From positions 1 to 64,000 of the forward strand of contig NZ_JARFML010000005.1 in NCBI RefSeq assembly GCF_029167105.1: DNA of 64,000 nt. The letters are read 5' to 3'. The notes beneath the pieces were generated by a model. The model saw only the letters and a program-made list of their open reading frames with translations. It searched no databases and was not told where the DNA came from. Below, in pieces: positions 52,716-61,863 of the stretch. The DNA is from Bradyrhizobium yuanmingense (GTDB taxonomy: Bacteria > Pseudomonadota > Alphaproteobacteria > Rhizobiales > Xanthobacteraceae). Made by a program: the position numbers and the translations under genes. Position 1 is the stretch's first letter; the number at the start of each line of letters is the position of its first letter.

Positions 52716-53885
52716 TTACACCGCCGCGGTCGCCACCACCTGTGCCAGCAGCTGCTCGCGCCTGGCCTGCGAACGCTGGCCCGTCATGGTCGCGGCGAAG
52801 CGCTCGAGGATGCCCTCCTCGAAGGCGGTGACGATGGTGTCGTGGACGTAGCTCTTGCGGCAGATCGCCGGCGTGTTGGAGAGCTGGTCGGCGGCGGCGC
52901 GGATCGCATCCAGCACCTGCTTCTTGCGGCCGCGCTGGCTGCTCGCCGGCGTGATCCGCGACAGCGATTCCACCACGACGGCGGACGCCATCAGCGTGCG
53001 GAAATCCTTCAGCGAGATCTTGATGCCGGCGATCTCGCGCAGAAACGCGTTCACCTGGGTGGTATTGACCGCGCGCACGATGCCGGAGGCATCGCGATAC
53101 TGGAACATGCGCTTGCCGGGAACGCTCTGCAAAATGCCGATGGCGCGCACCAGCTTGGCGGCGTCGCACTCTTTGCGCACCGCTTTGCCGCCCTTGGCCT
53201 TGAAGGTCAGCACGAAGCAATCGTCTTCCAGCGTGACGTTGGACTTCAGCAGCGTGGTCGCGCCGCGGGTGCCGTTGAGGCGGGCGTAGGATTCGTTGCC
53301 GGGGCGTATCGCGGTGCGCGCGATCAGCTCGATCACGGCCGAGAGCGCGAACTCGCGTGTCGGCTCGTCCCCGGACAGGAACGCCGAGACCTTGCGCCGG
53401 ATCTTCGGCAACGCGCCGACGAGCTTTGCCAGACGATGCGCCTTGCGCTGCTCGCGGACCTTCTCCCAATCGGCGTGATAGCGATATTGCAGCCGGCCCG
53501 CGGCATCGCGGCCCACCGCCTGAAGGTGCGAGTTCGGATCGGCGGAGTAGCGCACCTCGCGATAGGCCGGCGGCACCGCCATGGCGTGCAGCCGCCGGAT
53601 GGTGCGGGCGTCGCGGATATGCGCGCCGTTGGGACGGACGAAGGAATAGCCCTTGCCGCGCCTGATACGACGGATGGTCAGCTCGTTCTGGTCGCCGAGC
53701 CGCAAGCCCAGCTCCTTAGCGAGGGCCTCGACCGTCGCCGCAGGCGCCGTGTCATAGGTCTTCTTGGGGCTCGGGCGCCTGAAACCGCCCGGTTTCGGCC
53801 ATTGTCCGAGGGCCTTGGCCAGGGCAATGGCTGCAGGATCGGCTGAAGCGGGCCGTATCGTCCCGAGATTCTGCTGATCCATCAT
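52716..53885 (-). CDS. DNA topoisomerase IB (eukaryotic/poxvirus-like)
   Basis: A 389-residue type IB enzyme that relaxes supercoils through a 3'-phosphotyrosine link without ATP. The N-terminal DNA-binding part has IRRGKGYSFVRPNG and the catalytic core has AIRPGNESYARLNGTRGATTLL (first Arg), KFKAKGGK-like LTFKAKGGKAVRK (Lys), KDFRTLMASAVV (second Arg) and the nucleophile Tyr in CRKSYVHDTIV. Bacterial topoisomerase IB of this size is frequent in rhizobia. Two ATGs in tandem (53885 and 53882) start it; upstream frame to 53975 is unsupported. Confidence 0.93.
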   Translation of the reverse strand: MMDQQNLGTIRPASADPAAIALAKALGQWPKPGGFRRPSPKKTYDTAPAATVEALAKELGLRLGDQNELTIRRIRRGKGYSFVRPNGAHIRDARTIRRLHAMAVPPAYREVRYSADPNSHLQAVGRDAAGRLQYRYHADWEKVREQRKAHRLAKLVGALPKIRRKVSAFLSGDEPTREFALSAVIELIARTAIRPGNESYARLNGTRGATTLLKSNVTLEDDCFVLTFKAKGGKAVRKECDAAKLVRAIGILQSVPGKRMFQYRDASGIVRAVNTTQVNAFLREIAGIKISLKDFRTLMASAVVVESLSRITPASSQRGRKKQVLDAIRAAADQLSNTPAICRKSYVHDTIVTAFEEGILERFAATMTGQRSQARREQLLAQVVATAAV

Positions 53886-54276
53886 GGTCTTACGCCTTAG
53901 CCCTGTCCTGTTGTCGATCAATGCCGCTGTTGTAATTTTTGTTCCGAAGGGTCTCTTTGGACCCGGGTTGGCCATTTAGGGTGTTCCGAACACGATTGCG
54001 AGTCCCGAATCAGCGAGAAGCGGTTGCCAAATACCTCCAGCCGGCGCATGGGGCTCTGCAGCGTCCCTTCTGGCGGTTTGGGTAAAGAGCCGGAAGGTGC
54101 CCGTCGGCCCCGTTTCAGATTTGCGACAGCGGGCCTTCCGGACCTTGATCCTCCGCATGGCCGGCTGCCCGTCGAAGGTCCAGCTTGTGCTCCTTGTCGG
54201 GTCCGGTTAGCCCGACGCATAATCCATCAAATGATGATGTCGGCATTGCCTGAGCTTGCCGCATGTGGAGGGAAGC
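53886..54276. other. Gene-free interval between topoisomerase IB and acs
   Basis: No supported gene. It must hold the divergent promoters of topoisomerase IB and acs. I see a small hairpin GGGTC-TCTTTG-GACCC at 53949-53964 and the perfect palindrome at 53981-53993. The GGAGGG site just before 54277 belongs to acs. Open frames here run into acs out of frame. Confidence 0.6.
53981..53993. promoter_or_regulatory. Palindrome between divergent topoisomerase IB and acs genes
   Basis: GTGTTC-C-GAACAC, a perfect inverted repeat in a 390-base gene-free interval. It could be an operator for either gene; no known consensus was matched with confidence. Confidence 0.3.
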
Positions 54277-56223
54277 ATGTCCGAGAAGATCTACGATATC
54301 CCCGCGGAGTGGGCGAAGCGCGCCTGGGTCGACCAGGCCAAGTACAAGGAGATGTACGCCCGTTCGATCTCGGACCCGAACGGTTTCTGGGCGGAGCAGG
54401 CCAAGCGCATCGACTGGATGAAGGCGCCGACGAGGATCGAGAACGTCTCGTTCGCGCCGGGCAACATCTCGATCAAATGGTTCGAGGACGGCGTGCTCAA
54501 CGTCGCCTACAACTGCATCGACCGGCATCTGCCTGCGCGCGCCAACCAGACCGCGATCATCTGGGAAGGCGACGATCCCTCGCAGTCCAAGCACATCACC
54601 TACAAGGAGCTGCACGACGAGGTCTGCCGGATGGCCAACATCCTGCGCACCCGCAACGTCGGGAAGGGCGACCGCGTCACCATCTACCTGCCGATGATTC
54701 CCGAGGCCGCCTATGCAATGTTGGCCTGCGCGCGGATCGGCGCGATCCACTCCGTGGTGTTCGCGGGCTTCTCACCTGACAGCCTCGCCCAGCGCATCAA
54801 CGACTGCAAATCCAAGGTCATCATCACCGCGGACGAAGGCCTGCGCGGCGGCAAGAAGGTGCCGTTGAAGGCCAATGTCGATGCGGCGCTCAGCAAGGCT
54901 GACGGCGTCGACTGGGTCGTCGTGGTCAAGCGCACCGGTGCCAAGGTCGACATGAACCCCACGCGCGACCTCTGGTACCACGAGGCCGCGGCGATGGTGA
55001 CCACGGAATGCCCGGTCGAGCACATGCACGCCGAGGACCCGCTGTTCATCCTCTACACGTCGGGCTCGACCGGCCAGCCCAAGGGCGTGCTGCACACCTC
55101 CGGCGGCTATCTCGTGTTCGCCTCGATGACGCATCAATACGTCTTCGACTATCACGACGGCGACATCTACTGGTGCACCGCCGACGTCGGCTGGGTCACC
55201 GGCCACAGCTACATCCTCTATGGGCCGCTCGCCAACGGCGCGACCACGCTGATGTTCGAGGGCGTGCCCAATTATCCGGATAATTCGCGGTTCTGGAACG
55301 TCATCGACAAGCACAAGGTCAACATCTTCTACACCGCGCCGACCGCGATCCGCGCGCTGATGCAGTCCGGCGACGAACCGGTGAAGAAGACCTCGCGCGC
55401 CTCGCTCCGTCTGCTCGGCTCGGTCGGCGAGCCCATCAATCCCGAAGCCTGGGAGTGGTATCACCGCGTCGTCGGCGACGACCGCTGCCCGATCGTCGAC
55501 ACGTGGTGGCAGACCGAGACCGGCGGCATTCTGATCACGCCGCTGCCGGGCGCGACCAAGCTGAAGCCCGGCTCGGCGACGCAACCGTTCTTCGGCGTGG
55601 TGCCTGAGATCGTCGATGCCGACGGCAAGGTGCTGGAAGGCGAGACATCAGGCAATCTCTGCCTGACGCGCTCGTGGCCGGGCCAGATGCGCACGGTCTA
55701 CGGCGACCATGCCCGCTTCGAGCAGACCTATTTCTCGACCTATAAGGGTAAGTACTTCACCGGCGACGGCTGCCGCCGCGACGCCGACGGCTATTACTGG
55801 ATCACCGGCCGCGTCGACGACGTCATCAACGTCTCCGGCCACCGCATGGGCACCGCCGAAGTCGAGAGCGCGCTGGTCGCGCATGAGAAGGTGTCGGAAG
55901 CCGCCGTCGTCGGCTTCCCGCACGACATCAAGGGTCAGGGCATCTACGCCTATGTCACCCTGATGGCCGGCGTGCAGCCGAGCGACGAGCTGCGCAAGGA
56001 GCTCGTGACCTGGGTGCGCAAGGAGATCGGCCCGATCGCCTCGCCCGACCAGATCCAGTTCGCCCCGGGCCTGCCCAAGACCCGCTCCGGCAAGATCATG
56101 CGCCGCATCCTGCGCAAGATCGCCGAGGACGAGCCGGGCAGCCTCGGCGACACTTCGACGCTCGCCGATCCCGCCGTTGTCGATGATCTCGTCAAGAACC
56201 GGCAGAACAAGAAGTCGGCGTAA
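54277..56223 (+). CDS. acs: Acetyl-CoA synthetase
   Basis: Activates acetate with ATP and CoA to acetyl-CoA through acetyl-AMP. The 648-residue protein has the AMP-binding motif [15 protein letters not shown], the second motif [13 protein letters not shown], the hinge [20 protein letters not shown] and the C-terminal [17 protein letters not shown], whose Lys before IMRR is the site acetylated in the regulated enzyme. GGAGGGAAGC before the ATG at 54277 fixes the start. The gene stands alone; an acetyltransferase regulator is not adjacent. Confidence 0.97.
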   Translation: MSEKIYDIPAEWAKRAWVDQAKYKEMYARSISDPNGFWAEQAKRIDWMKAPTRIENVSFAPGNISIKWFEDGVLNVAYNCIDRHLPARANQTAIIWEGDDPSQSKHITYKELHDEVCRMANILRTRNVGKGDRVTIYLPMIPEAAYAMLACARIGAIHSVVFAGFSPDSLAQRINDCKSKVIITADEGLRGGKKVPLKANVDAALSKADGVDWVVVVKRTGAKVDMNPTRDLWYHEAAAMVTTECPVEHMHAEDPLFILYTSGSTGQPKGVLHTSGGYLVFASMTHQYVFDYHDGDIYWCTADVGWVTGHSYILYGPLANGATTLMFEGVPNYPDNSRFWNVIDKHKVNIFYTAPTAIRALMQSGDEPVKKTSRASLRLLGSVGEPINPEAWEWYHRVVGDDRCPIVDTWWQTETGGILITPLPGATKLKPGSATQPFFGVVPEIVDADGKVLEGETSGNLCLTRSWPGQMRTVYGDHARFEQTYFSTYKGKYFTGDGCRRDADGYYWITGRVDDVINVSGHRMGTAEVESALVAHEKVSEAAVVGFPHDIKGQGIYAYVTLMAGVQPSDELRKELVTWVRKEIGPIASPDQIQFAPGLPKTRSGKIMRRILRKIAEDEPGSLGDTSTLADPAVVDDLVKNRQNKKSA

Positions 56224-56648
56224 GGCGAGTTCGTGCCCCGGACGCAGCGCAGCGCTCCTTCAGCGGTGCGCTGCTGAGCCGGGGCCCAGCGATCGACCGA
56301 AAGAAAGAACTGGGTCCCGGATCGGCGCTCCGCTTCGCTGCGGTTGTCCGGGACACGAGAGCGCGTGTCGCGCCCCTCTCAACCAACGGCCAGTCACACC
56401 CTCACGCTGTTGTCAGCGGGCGCGGCAGCGCGCCTGCATCTTTCCCGTCGAGTGTTGTTTTCTGGTCATTTACTTTATTTCGAACATTTCCTTTGTTCCC
56501 CCTGCTGGCCTGCCCTCGGCAGCCGCGCGCGGAAACCATTGGGTTAACGGGCGCGGTTAAGAATGAGCATCGACGAGGGCTTGGTGCGGCGACGATTGCC
56601 GGTTCTGCGTCATTTTGGACGATCCGATTTGGGCAAGGGGAAGCATCG
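56224..56648. other. Gene-free interval between acs and the L,D-transpeptidase gene
   Basis: The first part is the family C repeat at 56233-56361. From 56362 to 56648 I see no gene or clear terminator. The stretch at 56440-56510 is unusually T-rich for this genome (CATTTACTTTATTTCGAAC), a likely place for the transpeptidase promoter, but no confident -35/-10 pair was picked. Confidence 0.55.
56233..56361. repeat. Inverted repeat, family C
   Basis: GTGCCCCGGACGCAGCGCAG at the left and GGTTGTCCGGGACACGAGAG at the right, with inner arms GAGCCGGGGCCCAG and CTGGGTCCCGGATC. Same element as at 29938-30032, with a longer centre. It follows acs and may end its transcription. Confidence 0.85.
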
Positions 56649-57164
56649 ATGTCGATGAGGATTGCGGTGGCGCTGGCCGCCACCATCGCGGCTGGGGCCT
56701 TGACGTCGACGGCGGCGCAGGCGCGGCCGGAAATGGTGGGGGCGCACCTGGCCGACTATTCGCCGGGCACCATCGTGGTCAAAACCAGCGAGCGGCGGCT
56801 TTATCTCATCCTCGGGAACGGCCAGGCCGTGCGCTATCCGGTCGGCGTCGGCAAAGCCGGCAAGCAGTGGGCCGGCACCACGAAGATCGACGGCAAATAT
56901 CTCAATCCGGCCTGGGCGCCGCCCGCCGAGGTGAAGCGCGACAAGCCTGGTATCCCCGACGTCATTCCGGGCGGCTCGCCGCGCAACCCGATGGGCGTTG
57001 CGGCGATGACGCTCGCCGGCGGCGAATATGCGATCCACGGCACCAACGTGCCGGGCTCGATCGGGGGCTTCGTCTCCTATGGCTGCATCCGCATGCTCAA
57101 CGACGACATCACCGATCTCTACCGCCGCGTCTCCGTCGGCACGACGGTGGTCGTGACGCGCTGA
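56649..57164 (+). CDS. L,D-transpeptidase (YkuD domain)
   Basis: A 171-residue exported protein. A signal peptide ends near AAQAR (residue ~25). The YkuD domain starts PGTIVVKTSERRLYLI and ends with the catalytic motif IHGTNVPGSIGGFVSYGCIRM, in which His, Ser and Cys have the usual spacing. It forms 3-3 peptidoglycan cross-links or attaches proteins to the wall from the periplasm. The short length suits the minimal ErfK/YbiS group of rhizobia, which have many copies. A strong terminator follows. Confidence 0.93.
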   Translation: MSMRIAVALAATIAAGALTSTAAQARPEMVGAHLADYSPGTIVVKTSERRLYLILGNGQAVRYPVGVGKAGKQWAGTTKIDGKYLNPAWAPPAEVKRDKPGIPDVIPGGSPRNPMGVAAMTLAGGEYAIHGTNVPGSIGGFVSYGCIRMLNDDITDLYRRVSVGTTVVVTR

Positions 57165-57191
57165 TCGCCTGAATCAGCCGAGATGAAATGA

Positions 57192-57220
57192 AAGGCCGCG
57201 TCTTCGACGCGGCCTTTTTA
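57192..57220. terminator. Bidirectional rho-independent terminator
   Basis: AAGGCCGCGTC and GACGCGGCCTT enclose TTC, followed by TTT. It lies between the convergent transpeptidase and thermonuclease genes and overlaps the nuclease stop by a few bases. Confidence 0.88.
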
Positions 57221-57802
57221 TTGCCAGAACCGCCAGCCGCGCGCGCACCAGCCGTCGCGATGGCCGCCATTGTAGCTGCGCACGAAGCCGCCGGCGAGCA
57301 GTGCCGCCGAAACGTTCGCAGTCCGCCGGGTCGCGACGTCGGCGAGGACTCGGCCGTATTTGTCGGGAGCGAGATTGGTAATGGTCACGCCGCCCTGGCC
57401 GAGCAGATCGCGCAAGGCACGGGCCGCCGCTTCGGCCTTGTCCAGCTCCTCCTGGCAGGATGCTTTCAATTCGGGTGCATCGATGCCGCGCAGCCGAATG
57501 CGGACCACGGGATCGCGTCCCTCGTGCAAACGAACACGGGCGAGAAAAGTGTCGCCATCGATGGCGCGGATGAATTCGACGGGACGCACATCCGCGTGGC
57601 CGGTCTGCTGAAGAACGATCTCGGCATCTCCAGTGCGATCGGTATCGGGAACAAGCCAGTGCGTTCCATGGCGGAATGTGAGCACGACGGCCAGCCCGAT
57701 GCCCACTACGAACATCCAGGGCAATAGGCCGGAGAAGCGGCGGCCGAACGGCGAGCCGCTGAACTGCGGCCGATAGGAATTGGGGCGATCCTGGAAACGC
57801 AT
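57218..57802 (-). CDS. Thermonuclease-family (SNase-like) protein, membrane-anchored
   Basis: A 194-residue protein. One membrane helix (residues ~24-44) anchors it, with the SNase domain outside. The domain has VEFIRAIDGDTFLARV (metal Asp), VRIRLRGIDAPELKASC (Arg and the ApE motif), then PDKYGRVLADV and LLAGGFVRSY. These fit a calcium-dependent nuclease that acts on DNA/RNA in the periplasm. The C-terminus ends with HRDGWCARGWRFWQ, rich in aromatic residues. No immunity gene is adjacent. Confidence 0.88.
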   Translation of the reverse strand: MRFQDRPNSYRPQFSGSPFGRRFSGLLPWMFVVGIGLAVVLTFRHGTHWLVPDTDRTGDAEIVLQQTGHADVRPVEFIRAIDGDTFLARVRLHEGRDPVVRIRLRGIDAPELKASCQEELDKAEAAARALRDLLGQGGVTITNLAPDKYGRVLADVATRRTANVSAALLAGGFVRSYNGGHRDGWCARGWRFWQ

Positions 57803-58003
57803 CAGCTCACGCTATGACTGAGTCGGGGGAACTCACAAGCATGAGCGCGTCCATGAACGAAGCCGAATGCGCCCGGAGGCCATGCACGAAAGTTCCGTCT
57901 CTCAGAAGTCAGCCGTAGTTCTACTGGGGATTCGCGAATATTTTCCAATTCTCAATCATTGGTTGCGAATAGCTGTTATACGACAAACCGAGGGGAGATC
58001 GCC

Positions 58004-59722
58004 GTGAGGTCATTCAGGTTTCGCATTGGAACAAAGCTCGGCATCGTGACAGGCGTGAGCGTCGTGCTGGTCGGCGGCATGCTGACCAATCAGATGCTCG
58101 GCAACCGCTCCATTGCCGAATCCAATCGCCTCGTCACGATCAACTATCTCAACAAGGGCAATGCGCAGGCGGCTCAGACGGCGATGGCACGCGCGCAGCT
58201 CGCCGCTCTCGAACTCGGCTCGGCACCGTCAGCCGGAGAGGTGGACAGGCTCCTTGAGCTTCTCCGTACCCGGGCCGGCGAGGCCGGCACCGAAATCGAT
58301 GCCGCGAGAGAGCGGGCGACCCGCAAGGTCACACAGGACGCTTACCGCGAGACCAAGAAATTCGTCGATGCGTATCTGGCCAGCGGCGTCGAGCTCGCCG
58401 CGGCGCAAAAGGCGGTCATCGCCGCCCCCGCGGGTGGCGCCAAGCTTGCAGCAGAGTCGGCCAGGGCAAGCATTCTCGCAGAGCATATGCGTCCGGCAGC
58501 GCAGGAAGTCAGCAAGCGCATCGACGATCTCGTCGGCGTCGCCAACGAATTCGCCGCGCGCCGCAAGGGCGAGATGCTGGCCGAGCTGGACCGCGTCGCC
58601 AATTTCGCTTTGATCGTCGGCCTATTCGTCGTCCTGACGTTGGTCGGCTCCGCAGTCTTTTCCGTCTTGAACGTCGCCCGTCCGATCCGTCGCATTGGCG
58701 ATGTGCTCCTGCAGCTCGCCGGAGGCAACAAGGCGATCGAAATTCCCTACACCCGCCGTGGCGACGAGGTCGGCGATAACGCCCGCGCGGCACAGGCCTT
58801 CAAGGACAATCTGATCCGCATCGAGCAGATGGAAGCCGAGCAGAAGAACCATCAAGCCGCTGCGGCCGCTCAGCGCAAGCAGGAGATGACGCGGCTTGCC
58901 AACGCGTTCGAAACTGCGGTCGGCGGCATCATCAACTCGGTGTCGGCTGCATCCCAGGAGCTCGAATCCGCTGCCGGCACGTTGTCGGGTACGGCCGAAC
59001 AGACCCAGCAGCTCTCCGGAATGGTCGCCGCCGCCTCGGAGGAAGCTTCGACCAATGTCGGGGCGGTGGCGTCTGCGGCCGAGGAAATGAGCACGTCGGT
59101 CGTCGAGATCGGCCGCCAGGTGCACGATTCCAGCCGTATCGCCGGCGATGCGGTCAAGCAGGCCGAGCGCACCGATGCCCGAATCAACGAGCTGCTCAAG
59201 GCGGCGGGCCGCATCGGCGACGTCGTCAAATTGATCACGGCGATCGCCGAACAGACCAACCTCCTGGCGCTAAACGCAACGATCGAGGCGGCCCGCGCCG
59301 GCGAGTCCGGCCGCGGCTTTGCGGTCGTGGCGAGCGAGGTCAAGGCGCTCGCGGCGCAAACCGCGCGAGCGACCGAGGAAATCAGCGCGCAGATCGCCGG
59401 CATGCAATCGGCAACGCAGGACTCCGTCGGAGCGATCAAGGAAATCGGGACGACCATCGGCCGCATCTCCGACATTTCGACGACCATTGCCGCGACGATC
59501 GAACAGCAGGGCGCAGCGACGGCCGAGATTGCGCGAAACGTCAGCGAAGCCGCCAAGGGAACGGTCGAAGTCGCGGACAAGATCGCCCAGGTCAGCCATG
59601 GCGCGAGCGCGACCGGCGCGGCGTCGGGACAAGTATTGGCGTCGGCGCGTTCGCTGTCGAGCGAAAGCAGCCTCCTGAAGACGGAGGTCGAGAAGTTCCT
59701 CAGCACAGTGCGCGCCGCGTAA
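58004..59722 (+). CDS. Methyl-accepting chemotaxis protein
   Basis: A 572-residue chemoreceptor. It starts at GTG (58004), with AGGGGAG 7 bases upstream. Membrane helix 1 is [15 protein letters not shown], a mostly helical periplasmic sensor (~150 residues) follows, then helix 2 ([20 protein letters not shown]), a HAMP domain ([20 protein letters not shown]) and a long cytoplasmic coiled coil. The signalling tip reads [30 protein letters not shown], the MCP hallmark. No other che genes are near. The ligand is unknown. Confidence 0.95.
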   Translation: MRSFRFRIGTKLGIVTGVSVVLVGGMLTNQMLGNRSIAESNRLVTINYLNKGNAQAAQTAMARAQLAALELGSAPSAGEVDRLLELLRTRAGEAGTEIDAARERATRKVTQDAYRETKKFVDAYLASGVELAAAQKAVIAAPAGGAKLAAESARASILAEHMRPAAQEVSKRIDDLVGVANEFAARRKGEMLAELDRVANFALIVGLFVVLTLVGSAVFSVLNVARPIRRIGDVLLQLAGGNKAIEIPYTRRGDEVGDNARAAQAFKDNLIRIEQMEAEQKNHQAAAAAQRKQEMTRLANAFETAVGGIINSVSAASQELESAAGTLSGTAEQTQQLSGMVAAASEEASTNVGAVASAAEEMSTSVVEIGRQVHDSSRIAGDAVKQAERTDARINELLKAAGRIGDVVKLITAIAEQTNLLALNATIEAARAGESGRGFAVVASEVKALAAQTARATEEISAQIAGMQSATQDSVGAIKEIGTTIGRISDISTTIAATIEQQGAATAEIARNVSEAAKGTVEVADKIAQVSHGASATGAASGQVLASARSLSSESSLLKTEVEKFLSTVRAA

Positions 59723-59736
59723 TGCGCAACGAAGCC

Positions 59737-59759
59737 GCGAGCACGATTGCCGTGCTCGC
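59737..59759 (+). terminator. Hairpin after the chemoreceptor gene
   Basis: GCGAGCAC and GTGCTCGC enclose GATTGCC, 15 bases after the stop. There is no T-run, so this is a tentative terminator. Confidence 0.35.
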
Positions 59760-59875
59760 CGGACATTCATGAAGCCCCCGGGATTGCCCGGGTTTGACCG
59801 GGGTCGTAATCAACAATAGGTTGAATACTGAGCCGTAAGCAACTCGCTTGCGGAACCTGTTCAGCGAGTCCCGCC

Positions 59876-60895
59876 ATGAATATCGATGCGTCGTCCCCCG
59901 ATTCGCTCGAGCGAATCGCCGAACTCGTTCGTCAGCAAGATAGTTCTCTCGACACCACGCTGCTTCCGCCGGTGGAGGGGTTCCAAACCAGGACCGCCGC
60001 GCTCGAAACGCTGATGCGCGAGGTGACGGAGTGCCTGGCGGACGGCTTCCGGCATCGCTCGCCGCAAGACTTTCCCATGCTCTATTTTGCATGCGGCAAG
60101 GCGCGCGTCGGATCGACGGCCCTGAGCAATCTGTTCGGCATGACCGGGATGCCTTCCTATTATCAGCCTTTGAAGGCCATGCTGCGCGATGCGCTCGTCG
60201 GCAAGAGGCCGGCGCCGTGGACCGTGCCGTCGGCAGACGACGAGCCGCACATCTTCAGCAAGGAAACGATCGGGCCCTACGTGCTCGCCGAGAGCCTGTT
60301 CAATCCGCTCAAGCTGCTGATCGAGGCGGGCTATCCGCGGCACCGGCTGCATCTCATCATGCTCGACCGTGAGCCGGCGAGTTCACTGGCGTCGTGGCTC
60401 GACAAGCTGATCTCGCGCGCGCCTGAAGATGTATTGCTGCGGCACTATGTCGTCGCCGCGCTCAGCGCGGCTCAAGTCGCAAGCTACGCCCAGCGACAGG
60501 GCGTTGCCGTCACTCACTACGTCTACGAGGTGAGCAAGGAGGCCGTGACCTCGGTTCGTGTCCTGTTCGAACGGATCGGCCTTTCGGGCAGCTTCAACGA
60601 GAATGCCGTCACGTCCTGGCGTGAGCCGGGAGACTCGCACGCGAACAATGCGCGCGTCATCTTCCCGAGCGAAGCGACGATCTACAAGGTGCCCAATTTG
60701 CACACCTCCGACAGTGCCTATCGCTACCAGCGCCGTGCGACGGCCTCTCTGAGCGAAGCGCAACGCGAGGCTCTGGAGCGCTGCGGGGTCAATGATGCGT
60801 ATCGCGCCGCGGTCGCCGCCTGCGTTCGCGATCTCGGCCTGAATGCGGCACTGTCGCAACGTCTGTTCGGCGACTGGTTTGCTGCGGCCGCGTGA
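59876..60895 (+). CDS. PAPS-dependent sulfotransferase-like protein
   Basis: A 339-residue P-loop protein. The 5'-phosphosulfate loop reads [18 protein letters not shown] (residues ~71-88; KARVGSTAL is the key part). The 3'-phosphate site looks like [12 protein letters not shown], with Arg165 and Ser173 at the usual eight-residue spacing. These features, and the adjacent PAPS-forming genes, support a sulfotransferase. The acceptor is unknown; polysaccharide, lipid or a signal molecule are possible. Its TGA overlaps the cysD start (GTGA), so they are translationally coupled. Overall similarity to known groups such as NodH is not obvious by eye. Confidence 0.78.
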   Translation: MNIDASSPDSLERIAELVRQQDSSLDTTLLPPVEGFQTRTAALETLMREVTECLADGFRHRSPQDFPMLYFACGKARVGSTALSNLFGMTGMPSYYQPLKAMLRDALVGKRPAPWTVPSADDEPHIFSKETIGPYVLAESLFNPLKLLIEAGYPRHRLHLIMLDREPASSLASWLDKLISRAPEDVLLRHYVVAALSAAQVASYAQRQGVAVTHYVYEVSKEAVTSVRVLFERIGLSGSFNENAVTSWREPGDSHANNARVIFPSEATIYKVPNLHTSDSAYRYQRRATASLSEAQREALERCGVNDAYRAAVAACVRDLGLNAALSQRLFGDWFAAAA

Positions 60896-61863
60896 TCGTC
60901 ATGCTGGACATTCCCACCGGAGCCGATTCCGCACTCCGTGAAGGTGCTGGCGGCAAGCAGCGTCACGTCGCCAGCCATCTCCGCCGGCTGGAGGCGGAAA
61001 GCATCCACATTCTGCGAGAGACGGCGGCCGAGTTCCGCAAGCCGGTCATGCTGTATTCCATCGGGAAGGATTCGTCGGTGCTGCTGCATCTAGCGATGAA
61101 GGCCTTCGATCCCGGCAAGCCGCCGTTTCCGCTGCTGCATGTCGATACGACCTGGAAGTTTCGCGAGATGATCGCGTTTCGGGACCGACGCGCGCGCGAG
61201 CTCGGTCTCGACCTGATCGTCCATACCAACAATGACGGATTGAGCCAGGGCATCGACCCTTTCACCCACGGCTCGGCCCGCTACACCGACGTCATGAAGA
61301 CGCAAGCGCTGCGACAGGCGCTGGACTTCCACGGCTTCGACGCCGCGATCGGAGGCGCGCGGCGCGACGAGGAGAAGTCGCGCGCCAAGGAGCGCGTGTT
61401 CTCGCACCGCAGCGCCGCGCATCGCTGGGATCCGAAGAACCAGCGGCCGGAGCTGTGGGGCCTGTACAACACGAGGCTCGCGCCCGGTGAGAGCATGCGG
61501 GTGTTTCCGCTGTCGAACTGGACCGAGATCGACGTATGGGACTACATCCTGCTCGAGGACATCCCGATCGTTCCGCTCTATCTCGCAGCGTCGCGCCCGG
61601 TGGTCGAGCGCGACGGCGCGCTGATCATGGTGGACGACGACCGGATGCCGCTGCAGCCCGGCGAAGCGCCGCAATGGCGCTCCGTCAGGTTTCGCACCCT
61701 CGGCTGCTATCCCCTCACCGGCGCAACGAGCTCGACGGCGGCAACCCTGCCCGAGATCGTGCAGGAGATGATGGCGTCACGCACCTCCGAACGACAGGGA
61801 CGCATGATCGACCGGGACAGTCCCGCATCGATGGAGCGCAAGAAGGCGGAAGGTTATTTCTGA
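60892..61863 (+). CDS. cysD: Sulfate adenylyltransferase subunit 2 (CysD/NodP)
   Basis: Forms adenosine 5'-phosphosulfate from sulfate and ATP with CysN. The 323-residue protein has the PP-loop [49 protein letters not shown] and [14 protein letters not shown], all typical. The C-terminus [10 protein letters not shown] and ERKKAEGYF is also standard. It starts at GTG overlapping the sulfotransferase stop, or at the ATG at 60901. Its TGA overlaps the cysNC ATG by one base, so the genes form one operon. Confidence 0.95.
   Translation: MIVMLDIPTGADSALREGAGGKQRHVASHLRRLEAESIHILRETAAEFRKPVMLYSIGKDSSVLLHLAMKAFDPGKPPFPLLHVDTTWKFREMIAFRDRRARELGLDLIVHTNNDGLSQGIDPFTHGSARYTDVMKTQALRQALDFHGFDAAIGGARRDEEKSRAKERVFSHRSAAHRWDPKNQRPELWGLYNTRLAPGESMRVFPLSNWTEIDVWDYILLEDIPIVPLYLAASRPVVERDGALIMVDDDRMPLQPGEAPQWRSVRFRTLGCYPLTGATSSTAATLPEIVQEMMASRTSERQGRMIDRDSPASMERKKAEGYF

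Noticed and set aside
54024-54779. A 251-residue frame starting in the gap before acs
   Set aside because: It continues into acs in the wrong frame and has no domain.
57218-57802. Thermonuclease as a toxin or defence effector
   Set aside because: Single membrane-anchored gene with no immunity partner, no secretion signal of that kind and no defence genes around it.
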